Origin: Woeseia sp.
GTDB lineage: Bacteria > Pseudomonadota > Gammaproteobacteria > Steroidobacterales > Woeseiaceae
Direction: 5' to 3'
DNA: 33,244 bases
NCBI GenBank assembly: GCA_013003155.1
Contig: JABDKF010000344.1
Coordinates: forward strand, 1 to 33,244
Position 1 is the stretch's first letter; each line of letters begins with the position of its first letter. Below the pieces are notes generated by a model that did no database searches, had not been told where the DNA came from, and saw nothing but the letters and a program-made list of their open reading frames with translations. The position numbers and the translations under genes are program-made. Shown piece after piece: positions 8,182 through 15,329 of the stretch.

Positions 8182-10201
8182 AATTCTTGCGATGCAGGCC
8201 CCCGTAACGATTTCCGCTGGTGCGGCCGAGGATAACTCGCCCCCCAAATTTGAGGTTGTCGCCTATACCGGCGGGGCCATGCAGATAACTGGCTGGGAGC
8301 ATCCCGTCGTAATCGACCTGGAGGGCATGGACTTTTCCAATTCCCTCGTCGCCAATCTGGACCATGACCGAACCAAACGGGTCGGCCATGTAACCGCCAA
8401 AGAAAAGACCATCGACACCCTCACCCTTTCCGGCGTCGCCTCGGCGGCCACCGAGAGTCGGCGGGAAGTGGTCGAGAGCGCCGCCGGCGGTTTCGGCTGG
8501 CAAGCGAGCGTCGAGGCTACCCCGCGACAAGTGCGAGAGGTAGCCGCAGATAAAAAAACAACGGTGAACGGTCAGACGTTCGCCGGGCCGCTTTACGTGG
8601 CATCACAAACGACCCTGACTGGTTTCGGTTTCGTCTCGCATGGTGCCGACGATTCTACCCAAGTAACTATCGCGGCAACCGCCGACCTGGAGGAAGATAA
8701 CGTGAACCCTAAACTAAAAGCATGGGTCGAGGAAATCGGCTTTGACCCCGAGAATATCAGCGACGACGAGTTGAGCCAGTTAAAGGCCAACTACGGCGGC
8801 CGCCAGGCACCCGCGGCCGCCCGTCAGACGTCGAGTAACCCTTTCGAGGCTCGCAAGCTGGAGGCCAAACGCCGCCGCGAGATGCGGGACATTGCCGACC
8901 GCCAGATTGATCTTCGCAACAGTGACGAAGAGGAAATCATCGCCATTGAGAAAATGTACGACCATGCGGTCGAGGCCAATATGACCGTCGATCAATTTCG
9001 CCTCGGTATTTACGAGTCGACGTTGCCGCCCGCATCGAAGGTGCGGACCCGACATACGGGGTTAAACTCCCGCACCGTCGAAGCCGCCGTCTGCCAGGCC
9101 GCCCGGATGCCAGGCATTGAAAACCATTTCGACGACGCGACGCTCCAGGCCGCGCACGACGAGTTCAAAGGTCGCATCGGCCTCAAGCAACTTTTCCTGC
9201 TTTGCGCCGAGGCCAACGGCCACCACAACCGCCACTCCAGCGAGGTCGACCGCGACGTCTTGCAGGCTGCGTTCACCAACCAGGGCCGCACGATTGAGGC
9301 CGCTGGGTTTAGTACGCTCACGATTTCCAACGTCGTGGCGGCGACCGCTAATAAATTCATTATGCGGGGCTGGAATAGCGTTGACCAAACCTCGATGAGG
9401 ATTTCACGCATTCAAAACGTGCGAGACTTCAAAACGGCGACCACGGTTTCGCTGACCGACAACGTGATCTATGAAAAGGTCGGCGCGTCGGGAGAGATTA
9501 AGCACGGCACGTTGTCTGACCTGACCTACACCAACAAGGTGGACACCTACGCTCGCATGTTGGCGATTACTCGCGAAGATATAGTTAATGATGACTTGTC
9601 TGCCCTTACCGATGTCCCGATGAAACTGGGCGCCGGTGCGATGAAGAAACTAAACGATATCTTCTGGACTGAGTTTCTCGGTCTGGTCGGCGCGTCGTTC
9701 TTTGCCGCTGGCAACAACAACATCAACACCGGCGTCGCGACGATGACTGAGGCGGGGCTTGATGCCACTTACGTGATCTTCAAGAACCAGACCAACCCCG
9801 ACTCGACCCCGTTGGGATTAGAGCCGGCGATTCTTCTGGTGCCAACGGCGCTGGAGGGTGCGGCCCTGCGGCTGGTGCGTAGCGAACAGTTTGTAACTGG
9901 TGCCACCACGATGGAAGGCTCAAGTAACATCTGGGCAAACCGCTTCCAGGTTTACTCGTCGCCGTATATCAGCAACAGCAGTTACACCGGGAACACCTCG
10001 GTAGCCTGGTGGATGCTTGCCAACCCGTCCGAGTTGCCAGTGATCACCATCGCGGCGCTCAACGGCCAGGTCGAGCCAACCGTGGATACGGCCGAGGCCG
10101 ACTTTAATACCCTCGGCGTCCAGATGCGTGGCTACAACGATGTGGGCGTCTCGGATACCGAGTACCGCGGCGGCGTCCATGCAGATGGAGGCGCGAGCTA
10201 G
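8168..10201 (+). CDS. Prohead protease-major capsid fusion protein
   Basis: The 677-residue single chain combines a maturation protease and the shell protein. Residues 25-170 resemble prohead proteases: a GWEHPVVIDLEG strand, NLDHD with H66, and GFGWQASVEA with S114 as the likely nucleophile. A charged helical linker (about 175-375) could act as the scaffold, and residues about 375-677 form an HK97-fold, Mu gpT-like capsid domain ending in ANPSELPVITIAALNG. Such fusions are known in other phages and imply self-cleavage during assembly. The ATG at 8168 is preferred over an upstream ATG at 8090, because the extra 26 residues are only an out-of-frame reading of the acidic portal tail. It overlaps the portal stop. 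Confidence 0.9.
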   Translation: MTKSKILAMQAPVTISAGAAEDNSPPKFEVVAYTGGAMQITGWEHPVVIDLEGMDFSNSLVANLDHDRTKRVGHVTAKEKTIDTLTLSGVASAATESRREVVESAAGGFGWQASVEATPRQVREVAADKKTTVNGQTFAGPLYVASQTTLTGFGFVSHGADDSTQVTIAATADLEEDNVNPKLKAWVEEIGFDPENISDDELSQLKANYGGRQAPAAARQTSSNPFEARKLEAKRRREMRDIADRQIDLRNSDEEEIIAIEKMYDHAVEANMTVDQFRLGIYESTLPPASKVRTRHTGLNSRTVEAAVCQAARMPGIENHFDDATLQAAHDEFKGRIGLKQLFLLCAEANGHHNRHSSEVDRDVLQAAFTNQGRTIEAAGFSTLTISNVVAATANKFIMRGWNSVDQTSMRISRIQNVRDFKTATTVSLTDNVIYEKVGASGEIKHGTLSDLTYTNKVDTYARMLAITREDIVNDDLSALTDVPMKLGAGAMKKLNDIFWTEFLGLVGASFFAAGNNNINTGVATMTEAGLDATYVIFKNQTNPDSTPLGLEPAILLVPTALEGAALRLVRSEQFVTGATTMEGSSNIWANRFQVYSSPYISNSSYTGNTSVAWWMLANPSELPVITIAALNGQVEPTVDTAEADFNTLGVQMRGYNDVGVSDTEYRGGVHADGGAS

Positions 10202-10426
10202 TTGAAAATTAAACTGCTGACCAGCCTCGGCACTCGCGACGCGGGCGTCTTGGGCCTTAATCATCACGACTGTGGCTGCGGGGAACTCCTAGAGGTCACC
10301 GACGAGGTTGGTCAGCAGATATTACTACGGGGCTGGTGCGAGGTGGTCGAGGAAACAAAACCACCCACCAAGCCCAAGGCAAAAGCGAAACCCAAAGCGA
10401 AACCCAAACCCGACGAGACATCGTGA
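10202..10426 (+). CDS. Small head protein with Lys-Pro tail
   Basis: The 74-residue protein starts on a TTG placed directly after the capsid stop. The N-terminal part (KIKLLTSLG, LGLNHHDCGCGELLEV, GQQILLRGWCEVVEE) has the short beta layout seen in small proteins next to capsid genes in many phages. The last 25 residues are Lys, Pro and Ala repeats (KPKAKAKPKAKPKP), probably disordered and able to touch DNA or the acidic capsid surface. Its GTGA overlap with the next gene suggests coupled translation. The head-completion role is inferred from position. Confidence 0.6.
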   Translation: MKIKLLTSLGTRDAGVLGLNHHDCGCGELLEVTDEVGQQILLRGWCEVVEETKPPTKPKAKAKPKAKPKPDETS

Positions 10427-11664
10427 GCCGACGTATCTACCTGGCAGCGCCCAGTTACGGGCACGTTACCGCCGCCGCTTCCCGCGGGATTTGGCGATGT
10501 GCTTACGATATGTCGCAGGTGACGGTACCTCATCTGTCGTCGAGTCTGTTAGCGGCTAACTTCAATGGCCTCTGGTGTAGTGCGCTCAACGATCCAGACG
10601 GGGTCGATTACTTCGCAATGATTCACAGCGACGTCGGGCCAACGGATTTCTGGCTCGATGAATTGATCGCCGAGCTAGAGGATAAAGACCTCGACGTCTT
10701 GAGCGTTGCGATTCCGATTAAGGATTCCCGCGGACTAACGTCCTGCGCCGTCGATGGGCCAGATACCTGGTCGCCAGGCCGTCGTATCACGATGAAGGAA
10801 TTGGTAAGCCTGCCAGAGACGTTTACCAGCGAGGACGTTGGCGGGCCGCTACTGGTTAACACGGGATGTTGGGTTTGTCGTTTCGATCCTGAGTGGGCCA
10901 AGCAATGCTATTTCACGATCAACGACCGCATCGTTTTCAACGCGGCGACGGGTAACTATCTGGCCCAGACCGAGCCCGAGGACTGGTTTATTTCCCGCCT
11001 CTTCCATGAGCTAAAGTTGAAAGTAGGCGCCACCCGCAAGATCGAAATCAAACACCGCGGCGAGGTCGACTTTTCCAACCAGGTCGTCTGGGGCCAACCA
11101 TTCGACCAGGAATACGCGACCGAGTCATTCATTGAGCATCATTTCCCCGCCGACGTGCAAGGCTGGCTAACGGCCAACGAGGGGCAGCGACTGACCGAGC
11201 TTTGCAAAGATAAAAAGGTGGTCGAGATTGGCAGCTACTGCGGCCGCTCGAGTATCTGCATCGCCCAGCAGGCCGAGTCGCTTTCCTGCGTGGATTACTG
11301 GGACGGTCGCGCGACGCCCTCGCCACGCTCGACCGAGGCAGATTTTCAGGCCAACGTAAAGCGATACGGCGTGGCCGACAAAATCACGATGTACGAGCCC
11401 GACGATTTCCTACCCGAAAAGTATTTCGACGTCGTCTTTATCGACGGCGATCATGCTTACGAGTCAGTGGCCAAGGATATCGAGCGGGCGCGGCATCTGT
11501 TAAACGCCGATGGTGTGATGGCCTTCCATGATTATAAAAGCCCCTGCGACCCTGGCGTGACCCAGGCCGTCGACGAGCTACTTGCCGCCGACGGTGAACT
11601 ATTAGACGTAACCAATACCCTGGCCGTTGTGCGGCCTTCCCTTTTGTGCCCTAGTCGAGGTTAA
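10423..11664 (+). CDS. Glycosyltransferase-methyltransferase fusion in the head module
   Basis: The 413-residue protein has two enzyme domains. Residues 1 to about 230 look like a GT-A glycosyltransferase domain of a type seen in phages: YFAMIHSDVGP with a D-containing metal site near residue 70, SVAIPIKDSRGLTS near 94-107, and LLVNTGCWVC near 143-152. Residues about 235-413 are a class I SAM-dependent methyltransferase of the Methyltransf_24 kind: motif I VVEIGSYCG at 266-274, CVDYWDG near 289, and FDVVFIDGDHAY at 335-346. It could add and then methylate a sugar on the capsid or another surface. The GTG at 10423 overlaps the upstream TGA; the longer in-frame reading from 10336 is a shadow of the Lys-Pro tail. 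Target and sugar are unknown. Confidence 0.75.
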   Translation: MSRRIYLAAPSYGHVTAAASRGIWRCAYDMSQVTVPHLSSSLLAANFNGLWCSALNDPDGVDYFAMIHSDVGPTDFWLDELIAELEDKDLDVLSVAIPIKDSRGLTSCAVDGPDTWSPGRRITMKELVSLPETFTSEDVGGPLLVNTGCWVCRFDPEWAKQCYFTINDRIVFNAATGNYLAQTEPEDWFISRLFHELKLKVGATRKIEIKHRGEVDFSNQVVWGQPFDQEYATESFIEHHFPADVQGWLTANEGQRLTELCKDKKVVEIGSYCGRSSICIAQQAESLSCVDYWDGRATPSPRSTEADFQANVKRYGVADKITMYEPDDFLPEKYFDVVFIDGDHAYESVAKDIERARHLLNADGVMAFHDYKSPCDPGVTQAVDELLAADGELLDVTNTLAVVRPSLLCPSRG

Positions 11665-11667
11665 CCG

Positions 11668-12027
11668 ATGGCCGACACAACATTCCGACACGGTAACCCC
11701 GTGATGATTGACCACACCCCGAGCGGTGGCGACGTAGCAGCAGGCGAGGTTGTGTTACTCGGTAACACTGCTGGCCTCCAGTGCGGAATCGCTCACGTTG
11801 CGATCACCAATTCAACGCTCGGCGCAGTGGCCGCCGGCGGTGGCGTTTATACCGTTGTCAACCTCGACGACGCGGCTGATTATGCCGAGGTCTGGTGGGA
11901 CAACAGCGCCAACAAAGTAACCACGACTTCGACCAATAACGCCAAGTTTGGTTATGTGGTCCGCGATGGCGGCGGTGGTGCGAACACCAACTGCCTGGCG
12001 ATTCACGCACCAGCCGAGAACACGTAA
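11668..12027 (+). CDS. Head decoration protein, DUF2190-like
   Basis: The 119-residue beta-rich protein has GGDVAAGEVVLLGNTAGL near the N-terminus and VAITNSTLGAVAAGG in the middle, the pattern of DUF2190 capsid-decoration proteins found right after major capsid genes. These bind the outside of the shell and stabilise it. It is separated from the fusion enzyme by only three bases and followed closely by a gpW-like joiner, which fits a head-completion row. A second, looser member of this kind is encoded at 18170-18586. Confidence 0.72.
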   Translation: MADTTFRHGNPVMIDHTPSGGDVAAGEVVLLGNTAGLQCGIAHVAITNSTLGAVAAGGGVYTVVNLDDAADYAEVWWDNSANKVTTTSTNNAKFGYVVRDGGGGANTNCLAIHAPAENT

Positions 12028-12031
12028 ACCG

Positions 12032-12247
12032 ATGGCCGAGTTTGACCCCCATGCGACCGTTAACGAGGCGATCACTGAGATCGCCAAGGGCGGCGTACGT
12101 ACCGCGAGCGACCCGACGGGAAGCGTCGAGTATATGAGCCTGGCCGACTTGATTGCGGCCAAACGATTCCTCGACTCGCAGACGGCCGCAACGCAGCCCC
12201 ATTTCGGCGTGCGGATGACCAAGCAAGTACCACCAGGGACGGGGTAA
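12032..12247 (+). CDS. gpW-like head-tail joining protein
   Basis: The 71-residue protein starts at the ATG at 12032, four bases after the decoration gene. It has an N-terminal helix (TVNEAITEIAKGG), a short strand pair (VRTASDPTGSVEYMS) and a second helix (LADLIAAKRFLDSQ), the same order as lambda gpW, which plugs the portal after packaging. The family is usually 60-75 residues, so the length fits. It sits between decoration protein and connector genes, as expected. The call rests on layout and position rather than strong residue identity. Confidence 0.68.
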   Translation: MAEFDPHATVNEAITEIAKGGVRTASDPTGSVEYMSLADLIAAKRFLDSQTAATQPHFGVRMTKQVPPGTG

Positions 12248-12251
12248 TGCT

Positions 12252-12617
12252 ATGTCGCGTTTTCAGAACAGATACCTGGCCCATCTGGTGCCAGTGCTGG
12301 AACGTGAACACGGCGTAGCGGTCACGTTGACCAAGGGCACCCTCGTAAGTGCATCCTTTACCGCTCGGCGTAGCCCGCGGGAGTACGATGCACGGGCCGA
12401 GGAGTTAGCCCTTTCGGTCGCGACGCAGCAGCGGACTTATTTCCTGCCGATAGTCGATTGCGTGATCGCCTCCGAGACGGTCGAGCCCCAAGCGGGCTGG
12501 ATCATTACCGAGGGAACCGAAACCTGGCAGATTCACCACCCCGACGACAGCACGCCGGCGGTGAGTGAGTCCAGCAACAATTACGAGTGGGTTTGCCACT
12601 GTAGGCAGGTGAGCTAA
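12252..12617 (+). CDS. Head-tail connector or stopper candidate
   Basis: The 121-residue protein begins with a helix (RYLAHLVPVLEREHG) and continues as beta strands (VAVTLTKGTLVSASFTARR, TYFLPIVDCVIAS, TWQIHHPDD). Its place between a gpW-like joiner and a tail-terminator candidate is that of gpFII or stopper proteins, which seal the portal and receive the tail. No signature motif confirms this. The next start overlaps its TAA by one base (TAATG), so the two are probably made together. Confidence 0.6.
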   Translation: MSRFQNRYLAHLVPVLEREHGVAVTLTKGTLVSASFTARRSPREYDARAEELALSVATQQRTYFLPIVDCVIASETVEPQAGWIITEGTETWQIHHPDDSTPAVSESSNNYEWVCHCRQVS

Positions 12618-13111
12618 TGGCCAAACCCATCCGCGAAAAGATACTCGACGAGATACTCGCCCGCTGCGCGAATATATCGACCAAGAACGCTTTCGAGTTC
12701 ACCGTGAACACGGTTAAAGAGGCGGGGCGGGATAAAGACACGCACGCCCCGCAGCCGCTGGACATCATCGTCGATGAGTTGGAGGTTAACGAGAACGAGG
12801 ACCTATCGTATCCAGGTAACCCGCCTCGAGTCGCCTTTGATGTCGAGTATGCGATTAACGGGTATGCCCGCCAGCTCGACAGCAGCGACACCGAAAGCAA
12901 CGTTTCCGACGGCGTCACGCCGACCCAGATGGGCTCGGCCATCATGCAGACGATTACCACCGGCGGCGGGTGGTATACCTTTGGCGGTAACGCGGTCATC
13001 GCCTCGTTGTCGGGCTCGGCACCGCTACAGGCACCAGGACACGAGGGCGTGACGTTTACCCTGCTGGTGACCTACCGCCACGGCGAAAACGACCCCTACA
13101 CGGCGGGCTAA
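12617..13111 (+). CDS. Tail terminator candidate (gpU-like position)
   Basis: The 164-residue protein has an N-terminal helix IREKILDEILARCANI, a negatively charged central loop, and strands VAFDVEYAINGYA and VTFTLLVTYRHGEND near the C-terminus. Tail-terminator proteins that cap the tube and join it to the head have this size and alpha-beta order, and this one lies between the connector and the gpZ-like gene. The terminal YRHGENDPYTAG resembles family endings (strand followed by a short polar tail). The assignment depends on order and general layout. It is translationally coupled to the upstream gene. Confidence 0.62.
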   Translation: MAKPIREKILDEILARCANISTKNAFEFTVNTVKEAGRDKDTHAPQPLDIIVDELEVNENEDLSYPGNPPRVAFDVEYAINGYARQLDSSDTESNVSDGVTPTQMGSAIMQTITTGGGWYTFGGNAVIASLSGSAPLQAPGHEGVTFTLLVTYRHGENDPYTAG

Positions 13112-13114
13112 ATC

Positions 13115-13702
13115 ATGGTTGAAATTAAAGTCGACCCGACCAGCCTGGCCGCTCTGAAGTCTGCCATCCGCGGGACCAATAAACAGTTACCCAAAGAGAT
13201 GGCCAACGCCGTTAACAAGACGGCCACCAAAACACGCACCCGCGTTAGTAAAGAAATCCGCAAGGAACTTAACGTAAGTTCCAAGGGCATTAAAAAGTTT
13301 CTGCGGATCAAAGGCCGTGCGACATCTCGCAACCCAACCTCGGCGGTGATGCTCGACCATGAAAAGCGGCCAGGGGTGGGCGGGCCTACCAAGCGATTCT
13401 CGCCAGACCAGAAGGCCAAGGGCACGAGCTGGAAGATTAGTAAGCGGGAACGCAAGGCCGTGCGGCCTGGAACGTTCATGGGGCCGCGGCCAGGAAGGCT
13501 AGCCCCGAAACTACATGGCGGCGTCTTTGTCCGTCGCGGTGCTGGCCGTCAGCCCATCGTCAAAATACACGGCCTGAGCCCGTGGGCGGCGTATCTGAAA
13601 AACGATATGGACCCCATCATCCGCCAGTGGTCCCAAGAGGAACTGCAAGAACAGATAGCGTCTAGGGTGCGCACGATACTTAAACAAAAACTTAGGAGCT
13701 AA
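13115..13702 (+). CDS. Minor tail protein, gpZ-like
   Basis: The 195-residue, strongly basic protein has an N-terminal helix ANAVNKTATKTRTRVSKEIR and the segment LNVSSKGIKKFLRI, which match the prophage minor tail protein Z family. In lambda, gpZ acts at the head-proximal end of the tail and helps DNA enter the tail channel. A middle section has Gly, Arg and Lys (RPGTFMGPRPGRLAPKLHGG), and the C-terminus forms a helix (EELQEQIASRVRTILKQKL). It starts three bases after the previous stop. Confidence 0.78.
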   Translation: MVEIKVDPTSLAALKSAIRGTNKQLPKEMANAVNKTATKTRTRVSKEIRKELNVSSKGIKKFLRIKGRATSRNPTSAVMLDHEKRPGVGGPTKRFSPDQKAKGTSWKISKRERKAVRPGTFMGPRPGRLAPKLHGGVFVRRGAGRQPIVKIHGLSPWAAYLKNDMDPIIRQWSQEELQEQIASRVRTILKQKLRS

Positions 13703-13707
13703 CTGTT

Positions 13708-14661
13708 ATGCCACTGTTAAAACGTATCCAAACCATCGCCGCCAAGGTCGAGGGAACTATCGGCACGGCGGAAACGTTGACCGCTAGCGAGGGCGTCTTT
13801 AACGCTTTCGACATCGAGATTAACGCCGACATCGAACTATTTGAGCGGGAGGGGCAGGGGTCGTTTAACTACCTCACCGGCACCAGCGGCGCCCGCGGTG
13901 GCTCGATGACATTTAAAACGGGGATGGAATGGGACGGCGCCGCCCATCCCGCTTGGGCCTCGGTCCTGTTCCCCGCCTGCGGCTGGGTCGCATCGGGCGA
14001 CGTCTACACGCCCCGCAGCGAGGCACCAGGGGCCAACGTAAAAACGGTCACGCTCGCTGTTTACCAGAATGGCCTTCGCAAGATGCTCGCCGGTGCGGTG
14101 GGAACCTTTAAGATCGTTTGCCCGTCGGGTGAGCTGACCGCCATTGAGTGGGAGTTTACTGGCGTCTGGCAAGCGGTGGCCGATGTTGCGATCCTGGCCC
14201 CGACCTATCCGACCGACCTGCCATTGCGTTTTGGCTCGGCCGTGGTGACCTACCAGGCCGCCAACGTGATCGTCGAAAACGTCACCCTCGATGCGGGCAA
14301 CGAAATCATCCTCCGCGAGGACCCAGCGACCGCCGCGGGTTACGTGTCTGGTTTAATCGTATCGCGTAAGCCGATGATTACCTTTAACCCCGAAGCGGGA
14401 CTGGTGGCCGCCGACGCGGCGAGCGACCCTTACGGCGATTGGCTCGCGCATACGGAGGGGATTTTTAGCTGTAAGATCGACGGCCCGACGGGTGCCAATA
14501 CGAACGGCGATTTCACCTTTTCGGCGCCAAAGGCACAGGTAATGAATGTCCAGCAGAGCGAACGGAATCGCCTGCTGACCCACGACGTCGAGTTGGTCTG
14601 CAATAAGAACGCAGCCACGGCCGACGAGGAAGTGAGCCTCACCTTTACTGACGCAACCTAA
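13708..14661 (+). CDS. Major tail (tube) protein
   Basis: The 317-residue beta-rich protein stands just before the tail chaperone and tape measure, the normal site of the tube protein in siphoviruses. It begins RIQTIAAKVEGTIGTAETL, like other tube proteins that start with a ligand for the neighbouring subunit. Repeated strands follow (VKTVTLAVYQNGL, ELTAIEWEFTGVW), and the end is EEVSLTFTD. AGGAG at 13694-13698, about 9 bases before the ATG, gives one of the best ribosome sites in the late block, which suits a protein needed in hundreds of copies. Exact fold family is not proven. Confidence 0.8.
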   Translation: MPLLKRIQTIAAKVEGTIGTAETLTASEGVFNAFDIEINADIELFEREGQGSFNYLTGTSGARGGSMTFKTGMEWDGAAHPAWASVLFPACGWVASGDVYTPRSEAPGANVKTVTLAVYQNGLRKMLAGAVGTFKIVCPSGELTAIEWEFTGVWQAVADVAILAPTYPTDLPLRFGSAVVTYQAANVIVENVTLDAGNEIILREDPATAAGYVSGLIVSRKPMITFNPEAGLVAADAASDPYGDWLAHTEGIFSCKIDGPTGANTNGDFTFSAPKAQVMNVQQSERNRLLTHDVELVCNKNAATADEEVSLTFTDAT

Positions 14662-14673
14662 CACGGCGACCTA

Positions 14674-15027
14674 ATGGCAATTATCGAACCTGGCGACCTG
14701 TTCACGATTTCCTACGGCAACGAGCATGAGTTGGACGTCACAGCCCTTTCCTTGCGGCAGGCTAAGTTTCTATCCCGCAAGGTGAAAGAGCTGGTCGCCG
14801 CGGAGGAGGACGGCCGCGGGCTCGATCTGTTCGAGTTAACCGAGGAGGCGTTAGCCCTGGCCATCGGGGCAGAGATGGCCGAGGAATTGATAGACGAGGT
14901 CGACGCCGAAATCGCGATGGATATTTCTAGCAAGGTTTTAGCCAAACAAGCCCTCAGCGAGGAGGAAAAAAAAAGGCCCGAATCGTTGCCCTCGTGCAGT
15001 GTGGAAAGCTCTGCCGAGTATGCGTGA
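14674..15027 (+). CDS. Tail assembly chaperone, short (gpG-like) product
   Basis: The 117-residue, helical, acidic protein encoded between the tube and tape-measure genes is the zero-frame product of a frameshifted chaperone locus. Segments LSLRQAKFLSRKVKELVA and LTEEALALAIGAEMAEELIDEV are typical helices of gpG-like chaperones that coat the tape-measure protein until tube assembly. Past codon 100 (AAA ending at 14973) the zero frame continues for only 17 residues to TGA at 15025-15027. Most ribosomes should make this short form, and a fraction should shift at the A9 run to make the 218-residue form. Confidence 0.82.
   Translation: MAIIEPGDLFTISYGNEHELDVTALSLRQAKFLSRKVKELVAAEEDGRGLDLFELTEEALALAIGAEMAEELIDEVDAEIAMDISSKVLAKQALSEEEKKRPESLPSCSVESSAEYA
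14959..14976 (+). promoter_or_regulatory. -1 programmed ribosomal frameshift site
   Basis: Nine A at 14966-14974 place the heptamer A-AAA-AAA (14967-14973) exactly on zero-frame codons GAA AAA AAA AGG. Slipping back one base reads AAG GCC CGA and opens the downstream frame to 15329. A strong purine stretch GAGGAGG (14959-14965) lies immediately upstream and may act as an internal ribosome-binding stimulator, although it is closer than in the classical dnaX case. I see no clear downstream stem-loop. Confidence 0.85.
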
Positions 15028-15329
15028 ACGGGTGCCAGAAGGATTACCAGTCGGCGCAGACGATGATACTTTGCCCGGCGTGCGACGGGACCAACCCGAA
15101 GTGCCCCGGATGCAGCGGCCAAGGAATGGTCGCCATCAATGAATGCCCGATGCAGTATGTAGGCGAGAGTTTTATCGAGGCGGCGAACCTGGCCGTCGAA
15201 AGCGGCGGGGGTGATTGGCCAGTGGCCGGCGGCCTACTCGACCAGGCGGGATGGTTCCTACAACTACACCAGCGACTAAAAGCGGAACGAAACCAGATCG
15301 AGGCAGAAGAGTTAGCAGCAAGTGGCTAA
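14973..15329 (+). CDS. Frameshift extension of tail chaperone (gpGT-like) with Cys motifs
   Basis: This is read only after the -1 shift, giving a fused protein of 100 + 118 = 218 residues from 14674. The extension starts KARIVALVQC and holds ten cysteines in its first 60 residues, including CPACDG (134-139) and CPGCSGQG (144-151), the CxxCxGxG pattern of the DnaJ zinc domain, plus C110, C114, C117 and C121. The C-terminal part has a hydrophobic helix LLDQAGWFLQLHQRLKAERNQ that probably meets the tape measure. The order G, shift, GT, tape measure is conserved in siphoviruses. No independent start with a ribosome site is needed. The end overlaps the tape-measure GTG by 8 bases. Confidence 0.8.
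   Translation, partial: KARIVALVQCGKLCRVCVNGCQKDYQSAQTMILCPACDGTNPKCPGCSGQGMVAINECPMQYVGESFIEAANLAVESGGGDWPVAGGLLDQAGWFLQLHQRLKAERNQIEAEELAASG

Noticed and set aside
10336-10422. Longer start for the glycosyltransferase-methyltransferase
   Set aside because: This segment re-reads the Lys-Pro tail of the upstream gene; GTG 10423 overlaps its stop in the way seen throughout the genome.
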